10,945 bases of DNA, taken from the NCBI GenBank assembly GCA_900759105.1, contig CAAETY010000122.1, forward strand, positions 1 through 10,945, written 5' to 3'. The notes under the pieces were generated by a model. The model did not search any database and had not been told where the DNA came from. It saw nothing but the letters and a program-made list of their open reading frames with translations. Of the stretch, positions 1 to 5,679 are shown piece by piece. Positions within the stretch are counted from its first letter, which is position 1, and the number at the start of each line of letters is the position of its first letter. A program made the position numbers and the translations under genes. The DNA comes from Peptococcaceae bacterium. Lineage in GTDB: Bacteria > Bacillota > Peptococcia > Peptococcales > Peptococcaceae.

Positions 1-30
1 AGCTATGAGTTGGTTCAGCGCGTAGAATGA
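1..30 (+). CDS. 3' end of an upstream gene (partial, possible A1 of the cassette array)
   Basis: Frame 1 reads SYELVQRVE and then stops at TGA 28-30. The next gene's ribosome site follows at once and its start lies 15 nt after this stop. The cassette order seen further right (A then B, tightly spaced) predicts that an A-type gene ends here. A short beta-strand-like ending is compatible with the A family, whose members end in patterns such as MQLYILP, but nine residues cannot prove it. The rest of the gene lies outside the window. Confidence 0.35.
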   Translation, partial: SYELVQRVE

Positions 31-45
31 AAGGCAGTGATGGCA

Positions 46-282
46 ATGAAGCCAATAAAACTTAAAGACCTTTTAACACAAACAAAAAAACCAGTGACAC
101 AGCAAATCGAAATAATGGAAGACTACGTGCTATCAGTAAAAACAATATTTGAGGGAGCAGTAAAAGATGTTCCAGAGGATATGCTAAGTAAATACTGCAT
201 AAGCGACTGGTATGTCAGAGATGAAACCTCTGTTCTTGTCGTTTTGGTGTGGACTAATCCGCATGAGCAACCAAATAAGTAG
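46..282 (+). CDS. Small hypothetical protein B1 (cassette array, B type)
   Basis: A 78-aa protein of unknown function with no signal peptide or membrane segment, mixed charged and beta-prone. ATG 46 is chosen over GTG 37 and ATG 40 because a GTGAT element followed by exactly four bases precedes it. The same arrangement precedes A2 and A3. It resembles B2: both carry a DVPE motif (about residue 43 here) followed by a W-x3/4-D hairpin ending in a hydrophobic strand (DWYVRDETSVLVVLVW here). Its last 29 bases overlap the 3' end of the convergent L1 gene. It is probably co-transcribed with the gene ending at 30. I do not recognise the family. A small beta-rich adaptor or antitoxin-like protein is possible but not shown. 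Confidence 0.6.
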   Translation: MKPIKLKDLLTQTKKPVTQQIEIMEDYVLSVKTIFEGAVKDVPEDMLSKYCISDWYVRDETSVLVVLVWTNPHEQPNK

Positions 283-1057
283 ATGAACGCAAATAACAAG
301 TGTACGGAGAACTAAATAGGGATGTGCTAAAGTTTTTGGACAATGCCAAAAAAGCTATATGAATTGGCTTTGTTGAATTCTGAAGGACATTTTTTGTATT
401 GGTGTCAAAGTGCTCCCAAATTGCGCCGGATAAAGTCAATGCCATAAGAGTCGCTCCTGTATCGCATTCTTTCAAGATGAGTACGTTTACGGTTTCTTTC
501 TTATCTTTGTACCGCTCATTCGTAACATTGGACACCAACTGGCAATTTACAACCCCGTAATAAATGCATACGCCTTCCGGCAATTTGTTGGACTCAATCC
601 GATACGGCAATTCCTCAAGACGACATTGCGGGAGACGGTTTTGGCGCACTTGATGTTGATGCTCTGCATGAGCATCATTCCTGTTCCCATTGCCGTTTGC
701 AGGCTGCCGATTTGCATTGAGAAGAGGGGTGGCAAATGTAAGCCGGAACAAGAAATCTCGTTGAGCTAAAGCGTGGTCTTCGTCTTCTCCGCGAAGCCTA
801 CTAATATCTTTGACAATGTGCTCATCCAACACAAAACCGCACCTATCAGGATGTACTGCGTTTGGATGTCCACGAAAATACAAGCGTCCTTCGTCATGAA
901 CAAGGGTAAGAGGAACAACACCACAGCCGGGACAGAATAGATGACCTCGATAATTACGCTCGTAAGCTGCAGGGTCAGCAGCACATTCTTTGCGCACATG
1001 CATAATGTCAATGTTTCTGTTAGTAATGTCATTGTATGCTTCGGTATACTTTGCCAT
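254..1057 (-). CDS. Zinc-binding hypothetical protein L1 (cassette array, L type)
   Basis: 267 aa. The start is ATG at 1057, because AAAGGAG at 1068-1074 sits 10 nt upstream and the N-terminus then aligns residue for residue with L2 (MAKYTEAYND against MSKYEYAYYD). An upstream in-frame extension to 1135 would run through A2's start and is not supported. Residues 1-75 contain a probable zinc site, C42, C45, H69 and C73, in the context GHLFCPGC...YFRGHP...HPDRCGF. It faintly recalls the zinc ribbon of CoiA-like proteins, which is a motif analogy only. A polar N/G/H-rich linker (about 114-140) leads to a C-terminal domain (about 160-267) with the shared motifs IYYGVVNC and IWEHFDTNTK. No catalytic signature was recognised. 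The 3' end overlaps B1 by 29 bp. Its promoter must lie in or beyond A2/B2, antisense to them. Confidence 0.72.
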   Translation of the reverse strand: MAKYTEAYNDITNRNIDIMHVRKECAADPAAYERNYRGHLFCPGCGVVPLTLVHDEGRLYFRGHPNAVHPDRCGFVLDEHIVKDISRLRGEDEDHALAQRDFLFRLTFATPLLNANRQPANGNGNRNDAHAEHQHQVRQNRLPQCRLEELPYRIESNKLPEGVCIYYGVVNCQLVSNVTNERYKDKKETVNVLILKECDTGATLMALTLSGAIWEHFDTNTKNVLQNSTKPIHIAFLALSKNFSTSLFSSPYTCYLRSSTYLVAHAD

Positions 1058-1094
1058 AGGTTTACAACTCCTTTTGTGATTTGAGGTGATAAAT

Positions 1095-1346
1095 GTGATT
1101 ACAATACATGATTTGATGGGAAATGGTTGCTGCACGAACCCCTATACTGATTTTGCTATTGTGAATATCAAAACAGGGGAAGTGCTTGTAGACCGTGTTC
1201 ACGACAAAACCTATACGGTCGATGACAACAAGGACTATGACCAATTCCTTGCATATGAATGGAAAACTGTGAGAGCGTGGGAAGCAAAAGATGGTAAGAT
1301 GATATTTTACATTTTGCCGCCAAGAGGAAAGAAGGCAAAACCATGA
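1095..1346 (+). CDS. Small hypothetical protein A2 (cassette array, A type)
   Basis: 83 aa with start GTG 1095. GAGGTGAT (1083-1090) followed by four bases precedes it, matching the arrangement before A3. The alternative GTG 1086 has no ribosome site of its own. A2 and A3 are clear paralogs: both contain TGExLVDRVxDKT (about residues 28-40) and end in VRxWExKDxKMxxYILP. A2 adds a basic tail (RGKKAKP). There is no transmembrane or signal segment. The stop overlaps the start of B2 as ATGA, implying translational coupling, so A2 and B2 are probably made together. Its 5' end faces L1 across 37 nt. Function is unknown. Confidence 0.65.
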   Translation: MITIHDLMGNGCCTNPYTDFAIVNIKTGEVLVDRVHDKTYTVDDNKDYDQFLAYEWKTVRAWEAKDGKMIFYILPPRGKKAKP

Positions 1347-1555
1347 AACCAACCGTAAAATCATTCCTTGCATTGGCAGGAGACAAAGAACTAACCGTTC
1401 ACATCGCCCGTTATAAATCGGATTCTGCTGATGGTTACAGCGATGAAGAAGTCTTTTGTGGTAAGTCAAATGATGTTCCGGAATGCTATACAAATGAGAA
1501 AGTGACAGAGTGGACAACAACGGACAATTCGGAAATTGTGTTGTATATTAACTGA
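1343..1555 (+). CDS. Small hypothetical protein B2 (cassette array, B type)
   Basis: 70 aa. ATG 1343 overlaps the A2 stop (ATGA), with a purine-rich GAAAGAAGG stretch just upstream as a ribosome site. It shares with B1 a DVPE motif (about residue 44) and a closing hairpin, here VTEWTTTDNSEIVLYIN. The A proteins end with a similar W-x3/4-D...Y-I pattern, so A and B may be distant relatives with one small beta-rich fold (inference). Its stop lies one base from the end of the convergent L2 gene and no terminator hairpin is visible between them, so both transcripts probably read into the opposite gene. Confidence 0.62.
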   Translation: MKPTVKSFLALAGDKELTVHIARYKSDSADGYSDEEVFCGKSNDVPECYTNEKVTEWTTTDNSEIVLYIN

Positions 1556-1556
1556 A

Positions 1557-2339
1557 TTAGAGGATTTCTTCCACAATCAGAAACTCAGAGTTCTTGAGAG
1601 AAACGACACGGCAGCCGTTCCGCATAGAACCTACGGCTTTTCCAAGAAAAGAGATGCGAAGCTCTGCGGCAGGATTGCTAAGTAAATCCTTGGTTTCTTG
1701 AGTGAAATGATTCCAGACACCATTTGAGACATTCATTGTCAGCAAAGGTTCCCCTGTAGCGATGTTCTGGAGGCCACAATGATAGAACGGCTCTTTGTTG
1801 TAGTGGCTCTCAGCAACGTCCAGAACGCATTTGACGCGGCCGTAATAAACAGCCACTTCAGGCAGGTGGGGTTCACTGCTTTTAGGAATCATCTCAATCA
1901 GACGCTGAGAAATTTTGCGACGCTGCAGCTTCTGTGCCAAAGGTCCTTCATCTTCCGGCTGATGATGAGCCGCACCGTTTCCACCGGCGTGGACAGCACG
2001 AGCAATTTGGCGTTCAATGGTTTTTGCCAGAGCGCGGCGAAGCTGAGAACGGATAGTCTTTGCGTTTGCAGGGTTCTGAGCGTCGGTGGCGGTAGGCACA
2101 TATTCGGGGCGGATAAAATCACAGCCGTCCATGTGAGCAGACCTCGGAGCTGCGCGGAAAAACGGGAAGTCTGCCCCCTGCACAACAATGAGTCGGGCTT
2201 GCTTGCATTCTGGACAGAGAAGATGCCCTTCATAACGCTGCATGTAGATATGAGGGTCTTTTTTGGATTCCTCACGAATGTCGGCGACGGCAATCAGACG
2301 GCGTTCAGAATCGTAGTAAGCGTATTCGTATTTTGACAT
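1557..2339 (-). CDS. Zinc-binding hypothetical protein L2 (cassette array, L type)
   Basis: 260 aa, paralog of L1. The start is ATG 2339, because AAGGAG (complement of 2351-2356) lies 11 nt upstream; GTG 2348 would be only two bases from that site. By hand alignment 29 of the first 75 residues match L1 without a gap, including C42, C45, H69 and C73 (GHLLCPEC...FFRAAP...HMDGCDF). Residues about 95-116 look like a basic amphipathic helix, followed by a G/N/H-rich linker (about 117-130). The C-terminal domain shares VYYGRVKC, GVWNHFTQETK and a final hydrophobic strand with L1. No enzyme motif was identified. The divergent A3 starts 38 nt away. Confidence 0.72.
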   Translation of the reverse strand: MSKYEYAYYDSERRLIAVADIREESKKDPHIYMQRYEGHLLCPECKQARLIVVQGADFPFFRAAPRSAHMDGCDFIRPEYVPTATDAQNPANAKTIRSQLRRALAKTIERQIARAVHAGGNGAAHHQPEDEGPLAQKLQRRKISQRLIEMIPKSSEPHLPEVAVYYGRVKCVLDVAESHYNKEPFYHCGLQNIATGEPLLTMNVSNGVWNHFTQETKDLLSNPAAELRISFLGKAVGSMRNGCRVVSLKNSEFLIVEEIL

Positions 2340-2377
2340 AGTGGTCACAACTCCTTAAATAAATGGTGGTGATGAAA

Positions 2378-2605
2378 ATGAAATTGAAAACAATAATGGC
2401 TTGCGGGAGAGGTGTATACTTTGACTATCAGCTTATCAACGCCTATACAGGAGAAACTCTTGTCGACCGTGTATGCGATAAAACTAATAGCAAAAGCGGT
2501 GAAGAGGAATGGAAAGAACATTGCAAATATGAACCATACAAAGACTGGAAGGTTCGCAAATGGGAACTCAAAGACAGAAAAATGCAGCTTTACATCTTAC
2601 CGTAA
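2378..2605 (+). CDS. Small hypothetical protein A3 (cassette array, A type, last unit)
   Basis: 75 aa. Start ATG 2378 follows GGTGGTGAT plus four bases; ATG 2363 and 2372 are also in frame but are too close to or inside the ribosome site. It is a clear paralog of A2, with the TGETLVDRVCDKT core and the VRKWELKDRKMQLYILP ending, and lacks A2's basic tail. Unlike the other units, no B gene follows and no L gene closes the unit, so the array ends or is truncated here. Its promoter must lie inside or beyond L2, because only 38 nt separate the two divergent starts. Confidence 0.65.
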   Translation: MKLKTIMACGRGVYFDYQLINAYTGETLVDRVCDKTNSKSGEEEWKEHCKYEPYKDWKVRKWELKDRKMQLYILP

Positions 2606-2659
2606 GTGCGGGTAAAAGTGGGATACACTAATAGTATACTAACTTTGCACCACGCCAAT

Positions 2660-2668
2660 ATTATACCA
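2660..2668 (-). promoter_or_regulatory. Possible extended -10 element reading toward L2
   Basis: The minus strand reads TGGTATAAT, a perfect -10 with the TGn extension, but the -35 position (about 2683-2688, AATGTA) is weak. A transcript from here would start near 2653, run antisense through A3 and reach L2 after a leader of about 310 nt. It is offered as a candidate because L2 has no room for a promoter in its own 38-nt gap. Confidence 0.3.
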
Positions 2669-2751
2669 TGAATTTGTACTTTTACATTACGTCGTTCTTT
2701 ACACAAAATAGCTTTTTGTTTTACATAAAACGAATATAGATTTTTCATCGA

Positions 2752-2780
2752 TTGCCGTAGAATTACAACAGGCGTACAAT
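2752..2780 (+). promoter_or_regulatory. Promoter of the 44-codon mini-gene
   Basis: TTGCCG (2752-2757) and TACAAT (2775-2780) are separated by 17 bp. The predicted start of transcription, about 2787, lies at the beginning of the AAAGGAG ribosome site (2787-2793), so the leader would be very short. Confidence 0.5.
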
Positions 2781-2802
2781 AACGGCAAAGGAGATGATAA
2801 CC

Positions 2803-2937
2803 ATGACCACAATTGCACAAAACATCAGCAACTACCGCACACGAGCGTTTTGTGGTAGATACAACTTCGCAAGGAAAAACACTGCGATGCGCAACGAGTA
2901 TGACTTCAGTGGCGCAAAAAATCCGTACACAACATAA
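2803..2937 (+). CDS. 44-aa mini-protein with antitoxin-like YDFSxAKNPY motif
   Basis: ATG 2803 follows AAAGGAG (2787-2793) at 9 nt, an excellent ribosome site. The peptide runs MTTIAQNISNYRTR... to MRNEYDFSGAKNPYTT and stop. The MRNEYDFSGAK-NPY stretch (residues 29-42) closely resembles the N-terminus I know from small clostridial CopG/BrnA-type antitoxins (consensus YDFSxAKKNPYA), where a ribbon-helix-helix DNA-binding domain would follow. Here one Lys is missing and the frame stops just after the motif, so the DNA-binding part is absent. It may be a remnant antitoxin whose 5' part is preserved, a genuine short peptide, or a regulatory leader. A promoter and terminator frame it tightly and there is no toxin gene nearby. 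Confidence 0.5.
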   Translation: MTTIAQNISNYRTRAFCGRYNFARKNTAMRNEYDFSGAKNPYTT

Positions 2938-2942
2938 AAATA

Positions 2943-2980
2943 GAGGAGGCTACCCAAGCATGGGCGACCTCCTCTTCTTT
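2943..2980 (+). terminator. Rho-independent terminator of the mini-gene
   Basis: GAGGAGG (2943-2949) pairs with CCTCCTC (2968-2974). CCCA (2952-2955) and TGGG (2961-2964) can extend the stem past a small mismatch. A T-rich TTCTTT tail follows. It begins five bases after the mini-gene stop. Confidence 0.6.
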
Positions 2981-3047
2981 GTGTATACCTCAACACCGCA
3001 CCGTCACCTCCAGAACAACTTCAAGAACGAAAAGAAGACGATGGGGA

Positions 3048-3105
3048 TATTCATGTCATTTAGTGTGAATTTTCGATATTTATTCATGTAATTTTACACG
3101 AATTT
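3048..3105 (+). repeat. Imperfect 25-bp direct repeat beside the IS right end
   Basis: The copy at 3048-3072 and the copy at 3081-3105 share TATTCATGT, then ATTT, then GAATTT in the same order and spacing, 19 of 25 positions by hand alignment, with a 33-bp period. The second copy ends at the inferred IS boundary. Otherwise the 2981-3103 stretch holds no gene. Confidence 0.5.
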
Positions 3106-3300
3106 GACACACTCCCACGATTAAAATCGTGGGATTCTACTTCAACGAGGTCGCTGGCTGACCCAGTCTTACGCCTCTCGGTAACGGCATGGTGCCCCAT
3201 CCGTGAGAGTGTTTTTACGCAGGGTAGCCCATTTGAGCTAATCCCATACGGCATATATTGATAGCTGCATTGACGTCTCTTTCGTGGTGCGTGCCACAAG
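3104..3300 (-). ncRNA. Likely omega-RNA (TnpB guide RNA) at the right end
   Basis: In this family the guide RNA is processed from the 3' end of tnpB plus the right end of the element. The downstream stretch shows the expected structure: CTCTC/GAGAG stem arms (3205-3209 with 3175-3179) closing over a GC-rich loop, then the perfect 9-bp end hairpin at 3113-3134, then the element boundary. The guide itself would be the flanking bases below 3104. The 5' limit (3300, inside tnpB) is only a guess from lengths of known omega-RNAs. Confidence 0.55.
3113..3134. repeat. Right-end subterminal hairpin of the IS element
   Basis: TCCCACGAT (3113-3121), loop TAAA, ATCGTGGGA (3126-3134): a perfect 9-bp stem. 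It is nearly identical to the hairpin at the other end, as expected for the structures TnpA recognises in this group. Confidence 0.85.
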
Positions 3301-4336
3301 ATGGGCAATCCCTCTGCCGCTGCTTGAGTGTGAGCTTCGGGTAGATGTACCCGCAGCGACTGCAGCGCTTGCTGGATGGAGCGAAACGGTCAATTTTCAC
3401 GACCTCCGTGCCACAGTTGGATGCTGTCCACTCAAGGATTTTGACAAACTCACCAAACGCTATATCATTGATTTTGCGTCCCCAGAGTTTTTGCATCCCT
3501 GCAAGATTTAAGTTTTCAATGCAGATGATAGCGTAATCCGCTATCAGTTGGTAAGCAGCCTTAAAGAACCAATCAGTGCGTTGGTTACATATTTTTCGAT
3601 AGATACGGTCCAACTCTTTGATTGCTTTCTTACGGTTATTGCTTCCCGGCTTACAGCGTGAAATATGTCTTTGTATTCGTTGCAGCTCTTTCAGAGAGGC
3701 TTTATACCATTCAGGGGAATCTATCACGCTGCCGTCATCCAAGTTGAGAAAGTGCTTCAAGCCAAAATCCATCCCGACAGCTTTACCTGCTCGTGGAAGA
3801 ATTTCATTACATCCCTCTTGGGTAACGACAAAGAGGTAGACATCACCTAAATTATCGCGCTTGACGGTTAAGGTTTTCACTTTACCCTTCAAAGGACGAG
3901 AATCAAAATAGCGATACTTCTTACCATTGATGATGACGCCGCCTTTGCCGTCAAACTTATAGCCTGCCTGTTTGAGCGTGAAACTTTTATACATTTCGCG
4001 CTTCTTAAATTTTGGCAGAGACTTCTTGGTAGGATGTGCCTTTTTCTTATTATCAAAATAGGCTTTATAGGCGCGGTCAACGCGCTCCACCACATCCTGA
4101 ATAGCTTGGCTTCCAAGATTATGCCAGTGAGCCCACTTGCGGCGCTTGCAGATTTTAGTAATGTACTTTTTCAAATCATTGGCTTTGAGCGTTTTACCAT
4201 AGACCAAATAGTACATACGCCGCATAGCAATGCAAAAATTCCAAATCTCGGAGGCAATTTCTATCTGCTGAACAAGATACTTGTTCTTTTTGTTGTTGTA
4301 CAGTTTGTACTTGTAGGTTTTCATTACAAGACGCAT
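3215..4336 (-). CDS. tnpB: TnpB, RNA-guided nuclease of IS200/IS605 group
   Basis: 373 aa, a full-length TnpB. The family uses an omega-RNA to cut DNA next to a short target motif and is the ancestor of Cas12. Visible in order: an N-terminal basic region (KTYKYKLYNNKKNK), a recognition/wedge region rich in K/R/W, and a RuvC-like nuclease domain. That domain has D190 (GMDFGLKHF), E274 (CIENLNL) and D354 (RDVNAAINI), plus the inserted zinc finger C325/C328 (CSRCG) and C344/C347 (CPSCG). All catalytic and metal residues are intact. ATG 4336 is chosen because GGAGG (complement of 4346-4350) lies 9 nt upstream; TTG 4342 is too close and ATG 4324 is a later alternative. A strong terminator upstream shields it from outside transcripts. 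Confidence 0.93.
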   Translation of the reverse strand: MRLVMKTYKYKLYNNKKNKYLVQQIEIASEIWNFCIAMRRMYYLVYGKTLKANDLKKYITKICKRRKWAHWHNLGSQAIQDVVERVDRAYKAYFDNKKKAHPTKKSLPKFKKREMYKSFTLKQAGYKFDGKGGVIINGKKYRYFDSRPLKGKVKTLTVKRDNLGDVYLFVVTQEGCNEILPRAGKAVGMDFGLKHFLNLDDGSVIDSPEWYKASLKELQRIQRHISRCKPGSNNRKKAIKELDRIYRKICNQRTDWFFKAAYQLIADYAIICIENLNLAGMQKLWGRKINDIAFGEFVKILEWTASNCGTEVVKIDRFAPSSKRCSRCGYIYPKLTLKQRQRDCPSCGTHHERDVNAAINICRMGLAQMGYPA

Positions 4337-4401
4337 GAGCAATAGCCTCCTTTTCTTTAGAATCTACTATCTATGGTACGCAATTCGCACGCTTTTACAA
4401 C

Positions 4402-4436
4402 AAAAAAAACGCTGCCTATCTTGCGGATAGGCAGCG
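4402..4436 (-). terminator. Strong terminator inside the IS, upstream of tnpB
   Basis: CGCTGCCTATC (4410-4420) and GATAGGCAGCG (4426-4436) form a perfect 11-bp stem with a 5-nt loop. On the minus strand the hairpin is followed by eight U (complement of 4402-4409). It lies between the left-end hairpin and the tnpB ribosome site, so it would stop readthrough from the chromosomal side into tnpB. Confidence 0.8.
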
Positions 4437-4465
4437 CGAATTGATTCATTCTTAATGCCTTTCAT

Positions 4466-4485
4466 CCCACGACTAAAGTCGTGGG
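4466..4485. repeat. Left-end subterminal hairpin of the IS element
   Basis: CCCACGAC (4466-4473), loop TAAA, GTCGTGGG (4478-4485): a perfect 8-bp stem differing from the right-end hairpin by only one base pair in the shared stem. Confidence 0.85.
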
Positions 4486-4510
4486 TTTTCCCGGCTTGTT
4501 TTTATAAAGC

Positions 4511-4542
4511 AAAAAAGGAAGTCGCACTTCACGACTCCCTTT
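4511..4542 (-). terminator. Terminator of the HipA-like kinase gene
   Basis: On the minus strand an 11-bp stem (4532-4542 with 4514-4524, one A/C mismatch) is followed by a run of six T (complement of 4511-4516). It starts two bases after the stop codon of the kinase gene. Confidence 0.7.
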
Positions 4543-4544
4543 AA

Positions 4545-5636
4545 TCACTGTAGGATTTTCTTCAGTTGTATATTCAGAATTCGGCTCAACGCTTCCAGCC
4601 GGTTCATCGGAACACTGATGTCTTCCGGCGCTTGGAACCGGAAGCCAGACATGCTTTTTAGCTCTGCTCTCAACTCATCTGTAAGGACCGCCTGCGCAGT
4701 TTTGATGAAATCTCCACTGATTCTTGGCTCACACTTCGATATACACCACTCCGGATGCTTTTCAAGGGCTTCCGTATCGAATTGGAACAGCAGGCTACGG
4801 TTATTGTCATATATGGGAGCCATACCGGTAATACGCATCGTGTCATTATCGAAGAGGAACCCGACATTGCCTAAGTGACGGTCGATGTTGAGAATGAGCG
4901 CATCCAAGACAAACATCCTGCGCATGAGGTCTTCGTTGCCGTATTGCGCGGCAAAGCGCAAAAGTGCCGCAGGATTTCTGCGGCTGGAAACCGGCAATGC
5001 CGACATTTTCACCAAACCATATTTTTCGCTGGTAAACAGCTTGCACTTAGATGCCAATCGTCCGTGGTAGAAAGTAAGGTCGTACGCAACATGGTTGTGG
5101 CAAAGTATATCGGCTACCTGCGATGCAAGAAATTCAGACAACGGTTCGATTTCATAGGTGTCACTACCGCTTTTGTACAGATAAACCGTATCATTTTCCC
5201 GCTGCCAGCACTTTGCATAAGCGCCATCTGTTCCAAATTCGGGGGAGGTTGAAGAAAGAGTGGTAGAGGAAATGACTCCGTCAAAGGCCGCGTTGGAAAC
5301 CAGTTCATCAAACTCGTTGCGGTATAGAGAAACTTCGTTCCATGTCAGGGAGCTTTCCGGCTCTTTTACCCAGAACGTGTCATTGAGAGAAAGAGCATGC
5401 GTTACCCGCAAGAAATTCTCGGTAGATTCACAGCCATACTTTTTCAAAAGCTCCGCGATGTGTTTTCTGTGCTTAGGTGCTTTGCGTGCATCAAGAAAAT
5501 CACCGATGTTATCATAGCCAATGGGTCTGAGCGAAGTATACCATTCAATTTCCTTGCCAGCCGTAAAGCCGAACTCGTCTTCATAGCAGTCGAATAGGAG
5601 CCACGGGGTATCTTTGTTCATCAGTTGGAATAGCAC
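4545..5636 (-). CDS. HipA-like serine/threonine kinase domain protein (no HipB partner)
   Basis: 363 aa from GTG 5636, giving MLFQLMNKDTPW, which fits the MxxxLMxKxIP-like N-terminus of this clostridial HipA-like family. GAGGTG lies 9 nt upstream. GTG 5648 is possible but overlaps that ribosome site. Kinase features: VYLYKSG with K155 as candidate ATP-binding lysine, an acidic helix (EIEPLSEFLASQ), the catalytic loop NIDRHLGN (D252, H254, N257) and the metal-binding segment APIYDNNRSLL (D277). HipA proteins phosphorylate protein substrates such as tRNA synthetases and are normally restrained by HipB. No helix-turn-helix partner is adjacent, so this is not a classical HipBA toxin-antitoxin pair, and the target is unknown. 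It is expected to be cytoplasmic and has its own promoter and terminator. Confidence 0.8.
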   Translation of the reverse strand: MLFQLMNKDTPWLLFDCYEDEFGFTAGKEIEWYTSLRPIGYDNIGDFLDARKAPKHRKHIAELLKKYGCESTENFLRVTHALSLNDTFWVKEPESSLTWNEVSLYRNEFDELVSNAAFDGVISSTTLSSTSPEFGTDGAYAKCWQRENDTVYLYKSGSDTYEIEPLSEFLASQVADILCHNHVAYDLTFYHGRLASKCKLFTSEKYGLVKMSALPVSSRRNPAALLRFAAQYGNEDLMRRMFVLDALILNIDRHLGNVGFLFDNDTMRITGMAPIYDNNRSLLFQFDTEALEKHPEWCISKCEPRISGDFIKTAQAVLTDELRAELKSMSGFRFQAPEDISVPMNRLEALSRILNIQLKKILQ

Positions 5637-5679
5637 GCGGGAGAACACCTCACTTTATAGGAGAGTTTGTTTTGATAAA

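Larger units (their letters stand above)
3104..4503 (-). mobile_element. IS200/IS605-group (IS1341-type) element with tnpB only
   Basis: A 1.4-kb element oriented on the minus strand. The left end lies near 4503 and the right end near 3104, and each carries a near-identical subterminal hairpin. There is no TnpA (Y1 transposase) gene, so movement would need TnpA supplied from elsewhere. The left boundary is inferred from a TTTAT-like target motif on the minus strand (complement of 4504-4508), the right one from a GTGTGTCAA ending after the hairpin. Both may be off by a few bases. IS605-type elements make no target duplication, and none is seen. It lies between the terminator of the HipA-like gene and the mini-gene. 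Confidence 0.75.

Noticed and set aside
1058..1135. N-terminal extension of L1 to 1135
   Set aside because: The AAAGGAG site and the alignment with L2 both fix the start at 1057.
1779..2336. 185-codon plus-strand open frame inside L2
   Set aside because: L2 on the other strand aligns with its paralog L1 throughout, including the zinc site, and this frame has no counterpart opposite L1.
2813..3091. 92-codon plus-strand frame after A3
   Set aside because: Its start lacks a ribosome site and it runs through the terminator at 2943-2980. The overlapping 44-codon frame at 2803 has a perfect ribosome site.
3113..4485. The two CCCACGA...TCGTGGG palindromes as CRISPR-type repeats
   Set aside because: There are only two copies, 1.35 kb apart and flanking tnpB. 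They are the end hairpins of the IS element.
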